Numbered from the stretch's first letter, positions 37,187 to 46,127 are shown. The stretch is DNA of 64,000 nucleotides from Mesorhizobium huakuii (GCF_030160235.1 NZ_BSNY01000051.1:62001-126000); one strand, 5' to 3'. Notes: generated by a model not told the origin, from the sequence alone. A program made the numbers and translations.

Positions 37187-37750
37187 ATGACCGGCAAAAT
37201 TTCAGCGCTTGACCTGGCTTCGGGAGAGCTGAGCGAGCCGACAAGGGCCTATTTCGCCAAATGCGAGGAGAAGCTCGGCCTCGTTCCCAACGTGCTCAAG
37301 GCCTATGCCTTCGACGACAAGAAACTGCGCGCCTTCACTGACATGTACAACGACCTGATGCTGGGCGATTCGGGCCTGTCGAAGCTGGAGCGCGAGATGA
37401 TTGCCGTTGTCGTGTCCTCCATCAACCATTGCTACTACTGCCTGACGGCGCATGGCGCCGCGGTGCGCCAGCTGTCCGGCGACCCGGCGCTTGGCGAGAT
37501 GATGGTGATGAATTTCCGCGCCGCCGATCTTTCGCCGAGGCAGACCGCGATGCTCGAATTCGCCGTCAAGCTGACCGAGCAGCCGGCCAAGATCGTCGAG
37601 GCCGACCGGGCCGCGCTGCGCAAGGCCGGCTTCGGCGACCGCGACATCTGGGACATCGCCTCGACCGCGGCCTTCTTCAACATGTCGAACCGGGTAGCCG
37701 CGGCAATCGACATGCGGCCGAACGACGAATACCACGCCATGGCGCGGTGA
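37187..37750 (+). CDS. Carboxymuconolactone decarboxylase/AhpD-family peroxidase-like protein
   Basis: 187 residues. The redox-active CXXC is in NHCYYCLTAHG near residue 83, with the flanking Glu and His of AhpD proton-relay type (LEREMIAVVVS, AHGAAV). These proteins reduce peroxides or act in thiol redox chemistry. The ATG at 37187 follows GAGGAGAAA. It diverges from the NAD-GDH gene with 136 bp between starts. Confidence 0.9.
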   Translation: MTGKISALDLASGELSEPTRAYFAKCEEKLGLVPNVLKAYAFDDKKLRAFTDMYNDLMLGDSGLSKLEREMIAVVVSSINHCYYCLTAHGAAVRQLSGDPALGEMMVMNFRAADLSPRQTAMLEFAVKLTEQPAKIVEADRAALRKAGFGDRDIWDIASTAAFFNMSNRVAAAIDMRPNDEYHAMAR

Positions 37751-37882
37751 GGCTCGGGAGCCTCAACCGCGCCTTGTATTAGTCATCTCTCATTTCCGTT
37801 GCGTGTTTGCCGGTTTGGTCCGATGATCGGCAGGCGGCATGACCGCATGCCGGTTCAATGCCGCTCACAACGGGAGGAGAAC

Positions 37883-38209
37883 ATGGCGAAATTTCTCTAT
37901 GTCTATCACGGCTCCGGCAAGATGCCGACGAGCGAAGCCGAGCGAAAGGCGATGACCGACGCCTGGACAGGCTGGTTTGGAAAGCTTGGCTCGGCCGTTG
38001 TCGATCCAGGCAATCCGGTCGGCATGTCGAAGACCGTCCTGCCTGGCGGCAAGATAGAAAACAACGGCGGCAGCAACCCGACCGGCGGCTACTCGATCAT
38101 CGAGGCCAGGGACATCGACGAGGCCGCCGAAAAGGCCAAGGGCTGCCCGATGCTGGCCATGCCGAACTGCAACGTCGAGATCGCACCGATCATCAATATG
38201 ATGGCCTGA
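37883..38209 (+). CDS. YCII-related (DGPF-type) domain protein
   Basis: 108-residue ferredoxin-like protein of the YCII superfamily: AKFLYVYHGSG start, WTGWFGKLGSAVVDPGNPVG, GGYSIIEARDIDEAAEKAKGCPML, ending with NVEIAPII. Members have been linked to sigma-factor loci and chlorohydrolase-like chemistry, but function is generally unknown. GGGAGGAG lies 6 bases before the ATG. Preceded by 130 bp without a gene, so probably a separate transcript. Confidence 0.85.
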   Translation: MAKFLYVYHGSGKMPTSEAERKAMTDAWTGWFGKLGSAVVDPGNPVGMSKTVLPGGKIENNGGSNPTGGYSIIEARDIDEAAEKAKGCPMLAMPNCNVEIAPIINMMA

Positions 38210-38230
38210 CGCCTCGGCTCAGGATCATGC

Positions 38231-38845
38231 TCAAGACCGCGCCGCGATCGCCGCCGCGGCGCCGGCCATCGTGGTGGCGCTGACGCGGTTGGCGATCTTC
38301 ATGGCGCGCTTGCTCTTCAAGAGCTTGCGCGCCTGCGCGGCGGCGAGCACCCAGGCGAGATCGATGGCGATCAAAACCACCGCCATGGTCGCCGTCAGCT
38401 CGACCCAGCCGACGACGCTGACCGAGGCAAGGTCGATGATGGTCGGCAGCAGCGCCAGGTAGAACATCATGATCTTGGGGTTGCCGAGCGTCACCGCCAT
38501 GCCGGCGAAGAACAGCTTCACGGCTGAATCCTCGCGCGGCATCTCGCCCTGTTGGGCATCGACAGGCGCCGTCCACATCTTCCAGGCTAGGTAGGCGAGA
38601 TAGGCGACACCCGCCCATTTCACCACGACAAAGGCGAAGTGAAAGGTCTGCGCCACCACGGCCAGACCGAACACCGCCAGCGACAGCCAGATGCCCTCGC
38701 CGATCCACATGGCGAGCAGGAATGGGAACACGTCGCGAAAGCCCTTCGCGATGACGCGTGCGACCAGTGCGGCGATCGACGGGCCAGGCGAGCCTGCGGC
38801 AACGAACAAGGCGGCGGCGAATATCAGGAGCGAGGCAAGATGCAT
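38231..38845 (-). CDS. LysE/RhtB-family amino acid exporter
   Basis: 204-residue inner-membrane protein with six hydrophobic segments. The N-terminal GSPGPSIAALVARVIAKGFR block is the LysE/RhtB signature, and MAVTLGNPKIMMFYLALLPT is its mid-protein counterpart. Exports basic or neutral amino acids or homoserine lactones; substrate not predictable. ATG at 38845; a longer in-frame extension lacks membrane character. The phosphoesterase gene runs divergently upstream. Confidence 0.9.
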   Translation of the reverse strand: MHLASLLIFAAALFVAAGSPGPSIAALVARVIAKGFRDVFPFLLAMWIGEGIWLSLAVFGLAVVAQTFHFAFVVVKWAGVAYLAYLAWKMWTAPVDAQQGEMPREDSAVKLFFAGMAVTLGNPKIMMFYLALLPTIIDLASVSVVGWVELTATMAVVLIAIDLAWVLAAAQARKLLKSKRAMKIANRVSATTMAGAAAAIAARS

Positions 38846-39015
38846 GGCATGGCCTTCCAAGCGGTTGAAGGGCCGACGATATCCGATCGAGATCACCGCT
38901 TGCAACGTCGGTGGTGGCAGATCCCAGACCGGCTCAGCGTTTGGCCATGCCTTGACTGCCATGCCTGACTTGCAGTCAGGTTGATCTTGGCTCGCGGGCG
39001 GGAGGAGGAGTTTTC

Positions 39016-39843
39016 GTGGTCGTGCAAAGTTGGCGCGTGGTCGTTCGACGGTTCTCCAAGCTGGCTGTCCTGGTGGCCATCATGGCGCTGAGCGGAGTGC
39101 CCCAGGCTGTCGCATCGTCGAGAAAGCCGCCGAAATATGATCACGTCGTTGTCGTGCTCATGGAGAACCATACCTTTGAGCAGATTTCCCTGGCGGGGCG
39201 AACTGCACCCTATTTGAACAGGTTGGCAAGAGATGGCGCATTGTTCGAGCGGTCCTACGGGGTTGCCCACCCCAGCCAACCCAATTACCTCGCGCTGTTC
39301 AGTGGCCTGACACAAGACGTCCATGACGATGGCATGCACAGTCTGGCCGGGCCGAACCTGGCCGCTCGTCTTCGGGCTCACGGCAAGACGTTTGCGGGCT
39401 ACGTCGAAGCCGGATCGCCGCGGAAACACAATCCCTGGGAATCGTTTGCGGATACAAAGGGTTTCGAGAGGTCCCTGGCCCAGTTCCCTCGCGACTATGC
39501 GAAGCTGCCATCGGTCAGCTTCGTAATCCCCAATCTCAAAAATGACATGCATGACGGCACGATAGAGGCAGCCGACACCTGGTTGAAAAGTCATCTTGGA
39601 AGTTATGCCGTTTGGTCGAAGAAAAACCGCAGCCTTTTGATAGTGACGTTCGATGAGGATGACTATCATACAGCGAACCATATATTCACCGTGTTCTACG
39701 GATTTGGAATTGAACGGGGGCGCTACGCTGAAAAGATCGATCACTATTCGGTCCTGCGAACCATTGAAGACATAGAGAGCGTACCTCCGCTGGGCACCAG
39801 CGTCATCAGATCGGTGATCGCAAGTGGTTGGAACCGACGCTAG
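39016..39843 (+). CDS. Secreted phosphoesterase / acid phosphatase-like protein
   Basis: 275 residues of the phosphoesterase family that includes phospholipase C and acid phosphatase AcpA (PF04185). Metal-site motif VVVLMENHTFEQI near residue 47, then HPSQPNYLALFSG and IVTFDEDD near residue 210. The N-terminus has an export signal (basic start, VLVAIMALSGVPQAVASS). GTG start at 39016 with GGAGGAGGAG 5 bases upstream. Codon and base use are noticeably more AT-rich than in neighbours, which suggests acquisition. Substrate unknown. Confidence 0.88.
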   Translation: MVVQSWRVVVRRFSKLAVLVAIMALSGVPQAVASSRKPPKYDHVVVVLMENHTFEQISLAGRTAPYLNRLARDGALFERSYGVAHPSQPNYLALFSGLTQDVHDDGMHSLAGPNLAARLRAHGKTFAGYVEAGSPRKHNPWESFADTKGFERSLAQFPRDYAKLPSVSFVIPNLKNDMHDGTIEAADTWLKSHLGSYAVWSKKNRSLLIVTFDEDDYHTANHIFTVFYGFGIERGRYAEKIDHYSVLRTIEDIESVPPLGTSVIRSVIASGWNRR

Positions 39844-40236
39844 TTTCCCACCGGACGTCTCCAAATGATCGCCCCCGAGTAAAGTCGGAAGCCGTCATTC
39901 GTTGAAAGTTTCCGCCTCCCTTGCCGTCCTCGTCGGCTACGGCTAGAAGACCCGCCGCGAAACATTTTCGAGCTTCACTTTGCCTCAGTAACCGCCGGTC
40001 TCGTCAACTCCCCCGACACACTCGCATGGCGCCGCATCCGCGGTGCGTGTTTCATGTTCACGTGTTCTTCTGGGCGGCGGTTCGAGACCGGTTTGGCACT
40101 GCTGAACCTCTGTCGCGCGCTTCCCGCCAGCGACACCTGACTTCACCATCTCCGCAGCCTACCGCCACGCCGCGCCCGTATGGGCATCTCGATCGTGCCG
40201 ACCTGATGAACTTCCCGACGGGAAGGGCTTATCGGC
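39844..40236. other. 393-bp gap, no gene seen
   Basis: Between the phosphoesterase and DUF1062 genes. Long frames here lack coding character and continue as shadows into the next gene. The only feature noted is the hairpin before the DUF1062 start. Confidence 0.5.
40211..40227 (+). promoter_or_regulatory. Hairpin overlapping the DUF1062 ribosome site
   Basis: CTTCCC-GAC-GGGAAG (40211-40225) encloses GGGAAGGG, the only Shine-Dalgarno-like element, 9 bases before the ATG at 40237. Folding would hide the ribosome site, so translation may be conditional. The stem is short, so this is suggestive only. Confidence 0.4.
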
Positions 40237-40863
40237 ATGTCCGGCACTTTACGCATCCACTGGGCGATCGCGCCCCAAACTGCACCTCAACCGTTGATCA
40301 ACTGCAATCGCTGCGGCGGCGTGAAGGCCTATCGCTGCAGCGGAAAATTCCGCGTCAACGCCAATGGCAAGCGCATCGACGTGTGGCTCATCTATCGCTG
40401 CGTCGACTGCGACAATTCCTGGAATTTCGGCATTCTCGAACGCTGCAACCGCCGCGACATCGAACCGGCCCTGCTGCAGGCGCTTGAAAGCAACGACCCG
40501 GAACTGGCGCGGCGTCATGCCTTCGACATCGTCGCCTTGCGCAACCAGGTGGGGCGCGTCGAGGAGTTTCCCGATGTCGCCGTGCAGAAGCGGTTGCTAG
40601 GCGGCGCCAGGGAAACCGCGTTGGCCCTGGAGCTCCAGCTCGGGCTCGAAATGCCGACATCGCTCCGGCTTGATCGTCTGCTCGCCAGCGAACTCGGCAT
40701 CTCGCGCTCGCGGCTCCAGGCGCTGGAGGAACGGCGCCTGCTGGTCGTCGATCCGGATGGAGCCAAAGCTTTGCGCAAGCCGGCACGCGCAAGAACGACG
40801 ATCCACGTTGATCTCACCGGAGAACCCGACCGGCAGGCCATCATCTGTGCTGCCGGCGCGTAA
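40237..40863 (+). CDS. DUF1062 protein with zinc-ribbon
   Basis: 208 residues of DUF1062 (PF06353). A CxxC zinc-ribbon pair, CNRCGG near residue 23 and CVDCDNSWNFGI near residue 55, surrounds FRVNANGKRIDVWLIYRC, which is the family core. The C-terminal part has an S4-like block (LRLDRLLASELGISRSRLQALEERR) suggesting RNA binding. No function is known for the family; nucleic acid binding is inference. The start coincides with the conserved LRIHWAIAPQ block. Confidence 0.85.
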   Translation: MSGTLRIHWAIAPQTAPQPLINCNRCGGVKAYRCSGKFRVNANGKRIDVWLIYRCVDCDNSWNFGILERCNRRDIEPALLQALESNDPELARRHAFDIVALRNQVGRVEEFPDVAVQKRLLGGARETALALELQLGLEMPTSLRLDRLLASELGISRSRLQALEERRLLVVDPDGAKALRKPARARTTIHVDLTGEPDRQAIICAAGA

Positions 40864-40867
40864 ACGA

Positions 40868-40902
40868 GAGAGGGGCGGAGCACCTGGTGCTCCGCCCCTC
40901 TC
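40868..40902. terminator. Long perfect hairpin between DUF1062 and typA
   Basis: A 35-base near-perfect inverted repeat (GAGAGGGGCGGAGCAC and its complement) five bases after the DUF1062 stop. It lacks a T run on the downstream side in either direction (AAAAA follows on the plus strand), so it is an atypical or factor-assisted end structure for convergent genes. Confidence 0.6.
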
Positions 40903-40923
40903 AAAAATCGTCGGAAGAGAAAA

Positions 40924-42753
40924 TTACGCCGCGCCGACCGCCTTGGACGACTTCTCGAAACGCTTGCGCTCGTTGGGGTCGAGATAGAGCTTGCGCAGCC
41001 GGATGGTCTTAGGCGTCACCTCGACCAGTTCGTCGTCCTGGATCCAGGCCAGAGCGCGCTCCAGCGTCATGCGGATCGGCGGGGTGAGCTTGACCGCCTC
41101 ATCCTTGCCGGCGGCGCGGATGTTGGTCAGCTTCTTGCCCTTCAGCACGTTCACTTCGAGGTCGTTGTCGCGGGAGTGGATGCCGATGATCATGCCCTGG
41201 TAGACCTTGACGCCCGGATCGATGACCATCGGGCCGCGATCTTCCAGGTTCCACATGGCGTAGGCCACCGATTCGCCCTGCTCGTTGGAGATCAGCACGC
41301 CGTTGGTGCGGCCGGGCAGTTCGCCCTTGTAGGGCTCGTAGGCATGGAACAGCCGGTTCATCACGGCGGTGCCGCGCGTGTCCGTCAGAAGTTCCGACTG
41401 GTAGCCGATGAGGCCGCGCGTCGGCGCATGGAAGACGATGCGCTGGCGGTTGCCGCCGGAGGGGCGCAGTTCGACCATCTCGGCCTTGCGCTCCGACATC
41501 TTCTGCACGACCACGCCGGCATGTTCCTCGTCGACGTCGATGACGACTTCCTCGACCGGCTCCAGCAATTCGCCGTTCTCGCCCTTCTGCATGACGACGC
41601 GCGGACGCGACACGGCGATTTCAAAGCCTTCGCGGCGCATCGTCTCGATCAGCACGGCGAGCTGCAATTCGCCTCGGCCGGAAACGAAGAAGGAATCCTT
41701 GTCGGGCGATTCCTCGATCTTCAGCGCGACATTGCCTTCGGCTTCGCGCAGCAGGCGGTCGCGGATGACGCGGCTGGTCACCTTGTCGCCTTCGGTGCCG
41801 GCGAGCGGGCTGTCATTGACCAGGAAGGACATGGTCACGGTTGGCGGATCGATCGGCTGCGCATGCAGCGCCTCGGTCACCGCCAGGTCGCAGAACGTGT
41901 CGGCGACGGTGCCTTTCGACAGGCCGGCGATGGCGACGATATCACCCGCCTGGGCTTCCTCGATCGGCTGACGCTCGAGGCCGCGGAAAGCCAGAATCTT
42001 CGAGATACGGCCGGTTTCGATCTGGGTGCCGTCATGGTGCAGCACCTTGACCGCCTGGTTGGCCTTCAGCGTGCCGCTCTCGATACGGCCGGTGATGATG
42101 CGGCCGAGGAAGGGGTTGGCCTCCAGGATGGTGCCGATCATGCGGAAAGGGCCGGGATGAACGGTCGGCGCCGGCACATGCTTGATGACGAGATCGAACA
42201 GCGGCGCCAGCTGCTGGTCCTTCGGGCCCTCCGGATTTTCCGAAACCCAGCCGTCACGGCCCGAACCATAGAGGATCGGGAAGTCGAGCTGCTCGTCGGT
42301 GGCGTCGAGCGCGGCGAACAGGTCGAACACCTCGTTGACCACCTCGACATGCCTAGCGTCCGGACGGTCGATCTTGTTGATGACGACGATCGGCTTCAGG
42401 CCGACCTTGAGCGCCTTGCCGACGACGAATTTGGTCTGCGGCATCGGGCCCTCGGCGGCGTCGACCAGCACGATGGCCGAATCCACCATCGACAGGATGC
42501 GCTCCACCTCGCCGCCGAAATCGGCGTGGCCGGGGGTGTCGACGATGTTGATGCGGGTGTCCTTCCAGTCGACCGAGGTCGCCTTGGCCAGGATGGTGAT
42601 GCCGCGCTCCTTTTCCAGGTCGTTGGAATCCATGGCGCGCTCGGCGACGCGCTGATTGTCGCGGAAGGAGCCGGACTGCTTCAAAAGCTGGTCGACAAGG
42701 GTGGTCTTTCCATGGTCGACGTGCGCGATGATCGCGATATTACGGAGTTTCAT
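40924..42753 (-). CDS. typA: Ribosome-associated GTPase TypA/BipA
   Basis: Translational GTPase involved in ribosome assembly and stress growth. 609 residues. G1 AHVDHGKTT (residues 10-18), G2 RGITI, G3 [15 protein letters not shown]4 NKIDRPDA are all intact, followed by domain II, two alpha/beta domains, and the BipA-specific C-terminal domain ([24 protein letters not shown]). ATG at 42753. Normal length, no anomaly. Upstream of it runs a divergent small secreted-protein gene. Confidence 0.97.
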   Translation of the reverse strand: MKLRNIAIIAHVDHGKTTLVDQLLKQSGSFRDNQRVAERAMDSNDLEKERGITILAKATSVDWKDTRINIVDTPGHADFGGEVERILSMVDSAIVLVDAAEGPMPQTKFVVGKALKVGLKPIVVINKIDRPDARHVEVVNEVFDLFAALDATDEQLDFPILYGSGRDGWVSENPEGPKDQQLAPLFDLVIKHVPAPTVHPGPFRMIGTILEANPFLGRIITGRIESGTLKANQAVKVLHHDGTQIETGRISKILAFRGLERQPIEEAQAGDIVAIAGLSKGTVADTFCDLAVTEALHAQPIDPPTVTMSFLVNDSPLAGTEGDKVTSRVIRDRLLREAEGNVALKIEESPDKDSFFVSGRGELQLAVLIETMRREGFEIAVSRPRVVMQKGENGELLEPVEEVVIDVDEEHAGVVVQKMSERKAEMVELRPSGGNRQRIVFHAPTRGLIGYQSELLTDTRGTAVMNRLFHAYEPYKGELPGRTNGVLISNEQGESVAYAMWNLEDRGPMVIDPGVKVYQGMIIGIHSRDNDLEVNVLKGKKLTNIRAAGKDEAVKLTPPIRMTLERALAWIQDDELVEVTPKTIRLRKLYLDPNERKRFEKSSKAVGAA

Positions 42754-42950
42754 GTTCTGGGTCTCGGAAGCGTTGCAGGCAGCAGGCCAAAGGCGCTGCC
42801 TCTTTCGGTTGCGCGGCTCATACAGGGTTTTTCGCAGTTGCGAAAGGGGAAGCGCGACACCAAATACTCATCAAATCTTAAGCATCTGCGTGTGAGATGA
42901 TTTTGTTAACCAAGGCGGGAACCTTTCAGGGCCCGGGCAGTTCGACCGAC

Positions 42951-43235
42951 ATGACCGATAAACTCAACCGATTTTGGCCGCTCATTGCTTCGGTGGCCTT
43001 TGCCTTGCTGCTGGCGGCCAACGCCGCGCAGTCTGCCGCCGCGACCCAGAAGGGGGCGCGCGCCGTTGCGCAGTCAGACACCCAGACCGCCGAGCAGGCC
43101 TTTGCCGATGCGCCCGATGGCGTCGACCCGATGGTGACGGGGCCGGTCAGCGCCGCCTTCAAGCAGCGCCAGGACGCCGCCAACTGCGATAGCGCCGTGT
43201 GGCCGAACATTCCGATGGTCTGCTACCCGGATTGA
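42951..43235 (+). CDS. Small exported protein of unknown function
   Basis: 94 residues. Basic start (MTDKLNRFWPL), hydrophobic stretch IASVAFALLLAANAA and a probable signal cleavage after QSAAA, leaving a short acidic periplasmic protein. Two cysteines near the end (NCDSAVWPNIPMVCYP) may form a disulfide. ATG at 42951 is preferred; an in-frame ATG at 42897 would put 18 residues before the signal. Not recognised; short periplasmic orphans of this style occur widely in rhizobia. Confidence 0.6.
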   Translation: MTDKLNRFWPLIASVAFALLLAANAAQSAAATQKGARAVAQSDTQTAEQAFADAPDGVDPMVTGPVSAAFKQRQDAANCDSAVWPNIPMVCYPD

Positions 43236-43289
43236 CCGCACATAATTGCCGCCCGGACAGCGGCAACCATTGACACGCCCTGAAACACA

Positions 43290-43321
43290 CAAGGCGATCT
43301 GACGGCCGTCAGATCGCCTTG
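43290..43321. terminator. Perfect 32-bp palindrome between convergent genes
   Basis: The two 16-base halves are exact reverse complements with no loop: CAAGGCGATCTGACGG and its complement. It lies between the small exported protein gene and the MFS gene, which converge. No T tract, but a 14-bp hairpin would form in either transcript, so it probably ends or stabilises both. Confidence 0.7.
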
Positions 43322-43344
43322 ACTGAGTTTGGCCCTATCCCGCC

Positions 43345-44628
43345 TTATGCGGCTTGCGGTTCCGGGTCGAAGGCCGGCCGGCTGGTGTTGATCAGCAGCG
43401 AGATACAGGCCGCCGCGATGGCGGTCATGCCGGCGATGAGGAAGGCAAGCTCGTAATTGCCCTGCAGCTCGCGCATCGTGCCGCCAAAGGCGGCCGCGGC
43501 GGCCGCACCCACCTGGTGGCCGGCGACGATCCAGCCGAACACGATCGGGCCGCTGCGGTCGCCGAATGCTTCGTTGGCAAGCCGCAGCGTCGGCGGCACG
43601 GTGGCGATCCAGTCGAGGCCGTAGAGTACGGCGAAGATGATCAGGCTGGTCGCCGAGAAGCCGGAATAGGGCAGGTAGATCAGCGACAGACCACGGATGG
43701 CATAGTAGACGCCGAGCAGCTTGCGCGGGTCGAAACGGTCGGTGAGCCAGCCCGACAGCGTCGTGCCGATCAGGTCGAAAATGCCCATCATCGACAACAG
43801 GCCGGCGGCCTGCACCTCGCCGATGCCCATGTCGCCGCAGAAGGCGATCAGATGCGTGCCGACCAGCCCGTTGGTGGTGAAGCCGCAGACGAAGAAGGTG
43901 GCGAACAGGTACCAGAACACCCGCGTGCCCGCCGCGCGGCGCAGTGTGTTCAGCGTATGCGCCAGGAAATTGCCCTGCGATGCCGGTGGCACCGGCGGCA
44001 CGTCGTCGGCCTCGGCGCCATAGCGCACCATGCCGATCGAGGCCGGGCGCTCCGGGACCAGCAGCCAGACCAGCGGCAGCAGACAGGCCGTGGCGACCGC
44101 GACGGCGATAGCGACCGGCTTCCAGCCGCCCGATTGCGCCAGCGAGGCGAGCAGCGGCAGGAACACCAGCAGGCCGGTGGCGCTGGAGGCCGACATCAGG
44201 CCCATGACCAGGCCGCGATTGGTCTTGAACCAGCGGTTGACGATGGTGGCGCCAAGCACGCTGGCAACGGCGCCGGAGCCGATGCCCGAGAAGACGCCCC
44301 AGGTGATGAAGAGATGCCAGGGCTTGGTCATCAGCAGGCTGAGCGCGGTCGAGCCCGACATCACCAGCAGCGATGCGATCAGCGTGCGTCGCAGTCCGAT
44401 CCGCTCCATCAGCGCGGCGGCGAACGGGCCGGTCAGACCATAGAGCAGGATGCCGACGCCGGCGGCCAGCGAGATGACATCGCGCCGCCAGCCGAAACTG
44501 TTTTCCAGCGGCAGCATCATGACGGCGGGCGCCGAGCGCAGCCCGGCGGCGATCAGAAGGCAAAGGAAAATGACACCGACCACCACGAAAGCGTAGCGCT
44601 GGCCAAACGGACGGGATTGAGCTATCAT
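43345..44628 (-). CDS. MFS transporter, oxalate/formate- or monocarboxylate-type
   Basis: 427 residues, 12 membrane segments. Domain landmarks: GVGILLYGLTGPFAAALMERIGLRRTLIAS, GVFSGIGSGAVASVLGATIVNRWFKTNRG (typical of the OFA/MCT group), and GWLTDRFDPRKLLGVYYAIRGLSL. Substrate likely a small organic acid, not certain. The ATG at 44628 has no clear Shine-Dalgarno: instead a candidate operator sits right before it. Divergent from a TetR gene, which probably represses it. Confidence 0.88.
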   Translation of the reverse strand: MIAQSRPFGQRYAFVVVGVIFLCLLIAAGLRSAPAVMMLPLENSFGWRRDVISLAAGVGILLYGLTGPFAAALMERIGLRRTLIASLLVMSGSTALSLLMTKPWHLFITWGVFSGIGSGAVASVLGATIVNRWFKTNRGLVMGLMSASSATGLLVFLPLLASLAQSGGWKPVAIAVAVATACLLPLVWLLVPERPASIGMVRYGAEADDVPPVPPASQGNFLAHTLNTLRRAAGTRVFWYLFATFFVCGFTTNGLVGTHLIAFCGDMGIGEVQAAGLLSMMGIFDLIGTTLSGWLTDRFDPRKLLGVYYAIRGLSLIYLPYSGFSATSLIIFAVLYGLDWIATVPPTLRLANEAFGDRSGPIVFGWIVAGHQVGAAAAAAFGGTMRELQGNYELAFLIAGMTAIAAACISLLINTSRPAFDPEPQAA

Positions 44629-44683
44629 GTTACTGACCGGTACGTTACAAAGATGGGAGCCTGTATACGTACCGATCGGTAAC
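44629..44683. promoter_or_regulatory. Two candidate TetR operators
   Basis: Box 1, GTTACTGACCGGTACGTTAC (44629-44648), abuts the MFS start codon; box 2, GTACCGATCGGTAAC (44669-44683), holds the perfect palindrome TACCGATCGGTA. Both share ACCG.TCGGT or ACCGGT cores with GTTAC/GTAAC ends. Binding by the adjacent TetR protein is inference. Confidence 0.55.
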
Positions 44684-44700
44684 ATTGTCAATCGAGTTCC

Positions 44701-45321
44701 ATGATGCCAACCGACAAAAATATTGAACTGACCATCAGCGACGATCATGCATCGCCGCCGCCGAAGGCGGCCAAGAAGATCCTCGACGTGGCGTATGACC
44801 TTTTCTATCGGCGCGGCATCAGGGCAATCGGCGTCGACGAGATCGTCAAACGCGCCGGCGTCACCAAGCCCAGCCTCTACCGCAGCTTCCCTTCCAAGGA
44901 CGAGTTGGCCGCTTCCTATCTTCGGCAATACGATCTTGAATATTGGGAACGTTTCGACGAGGCGGTCAAAGCCCATCCGGGCGATCCGCGCGCGCAGATC
45001 AAGGCTTTCCTGACCCGCATCGGCAAGCGCACGCAAGTGGCGGACTATCGCGGCTGCGGCATGACCAACGCGGCGGTCGAGTATCCCGACCATAGCCACC
45101 CGGCCCGCGTGGTGAGCGAGGCCAACAAGCAGGAACTGCGCCGCCGGCTGCGCGCCATGGCCGCCGCGATGGGCGCCCAAGATCCCGACACGCTGGGCGA
45201 CGGGCTGCTGCTTTTGATCGAGGGCGCCTATATCAGCGGCCAGCTGTTCGGCCTCGGCGGTCCCGCCCAGTCGGTCGCGACGAACGCCGATCTGCTGATC
45301 GAAGCGAGCTTGAAGAAATAG
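44701..45321 (+). CDS. TetR-family transcriptional regulator
   Basis: 206 residues. N-terminal HTH: RGIRAIGVDEIVKRAGVTKPSLYRSFPSKDELAASYL, with a ligand-binding C-terminal helical domain containing one cysteine (DYRGCGMTNAAVEYP). Two adjacent ATGs at 44701 and 44704; either may start. Repressor of the divergent MFS gene is the likely role, inferred from gene order and the two operator-like palindromes. Confidence 0.92.
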   Translation: MMPTDKNIELTISDDHASPPPKAAKKILDVAYDLFYRRGIRAIGVDEIVKRAGVTKPSLYRSFPSKDELAASYLRQYDLEYWERFDEAVKAHPGDPRAQIKAFLTRIGKRTQVADYRGCGMTNAAVEYPDHSHPARVVSEANKQELRRRLRAMAAAMGAQDPDTLGDGLLLLIEGAYISGQLFGLGGPAQSVATNADLLIEASLKK

Positions 45322-45365
45322 CGATTGGCGATACGTTGCTCCGGCCCGAACCGGAGATTGTCGTC

Positions 45366-45959
45366 ATGCGTGCCATTCTGATCCCGCTTGCGCTCGCCGG
45401 CCTGTGTCAGGCGGCTCATGCCGGCGACATATCCAGCGCCTACACCGACCTCGATTCGAAGAAGGATTGCGTGACCTACGCGCAGGCCGCGGAAGGAGAT
45501 GGCGACTGGGCCGATCTCGCCTGTTCGGGCTATCGCGGCTATCCCGTGCTCATCGCCTATGACGACGCCCGCGAATCGCTGTTTTACGGTTTTCCGCCCG
45601 GCGGCGACATGACGTCCGTCTGGGAGAGTTTTTCAGGCTTCAATTCGTCCGCGCCCAAGGTTGAATGGCGCATCGAGACCAATGGCGACAAGGCCGTGCC
45701 CTTCGCGGTCATCCACCGCCGCACGATCAGCAATGCCGAGGATCAGAACAAATCGACCGACGTGCTGCTTGTCGCCAAGGTCGGCCAGGTGGACGCGCGA
45801 GAAAGCTGCACCGTCGGCCTTGTGCTGGCCACCGGCAACCCGCAGGCCAACGACCAGGCGCGAAAACTCGCCGACGAGAAAGCGCGCACCTTCGCCTGCG
45901 GCAAGGACCGGCACACCGTCATCGGCAATGTGCCGGCTTTTGGCCGGGTGGATAATTGA
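45366..45959 (+). CDS. Exported protein of unknown function
   Basis: 197 residues. Signal peptide MRAILIPLALAGLCQAAHAG, then a mature domain with five cysteines (KKDCVTYAQ, ADLACSGYRG, ESCTVGLV, TFACGKDR), probably disulfide-bonded in the periplasm. Relatives in rhizobia are annotated hypothetical; I do not recognise a family. Starts 44 bases after the TetR stop, so it may share its transcript, though unrelated functionally. Confidence 0.75.
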   Translation: MRAILIPLALAGLCQAAHAGDISSAYTDLDSKKDCVTYAQAAEGDGDWADLACSGYRGYPVLIAYDDARESLFYGFPPGGDMTSVWESFSGFNSSAPKVEWRIETNGDKAVPFAVIHRRTISNAEDQNKSTDVLLVAKVGQVDARESCTVGLVLATGNPQANDQARKLADEKARTFACGKDRHTVIGNVPAFGRVDN

Positions 45960-45989
45960 GCCGTTGGACGTTCGCTGAAGCACCCGTAA

Positions 45990-46127
45990 CTTCGTCATCC
46001 ACGGGCGGAGCAAGGAGCGTAGCGAACGCGGCGCAGACCCGAGGATCCATGCCGCGACATCAACAACGACCGCAACGGTACAGAATTCCGCGCCGCCGCG
46101 CACTGCACGTTGCGTCACGGCATGGAT
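45990..46127. repeat. Dispersed repeat, copy B (chimeric)
   Basis: The first 22 bases repeat 15146-15167 exactly. The next arm differs: CCGAGGATCCATGCCGCGAC replaces the expected partner, and pairs (13 of 14) with GTCACGGCATGGAT at 46114-46127. Two repeat types seem fused in the gap between an exported-protein gene and ppa. Confidence 0.7.

Noticed and set aside
39921-40487. 188-codon frame running into the DUF1062 gene
   Set aside because: Arg/Pro/Ser-rich sequence without motifs; it overlaps the well-supported DUF1062 frame.
41176-42900. 574-codon frame opposite typA
   Set aside because: Shadow frame rich in His/Asp/Arg with no motif; typA is certain.
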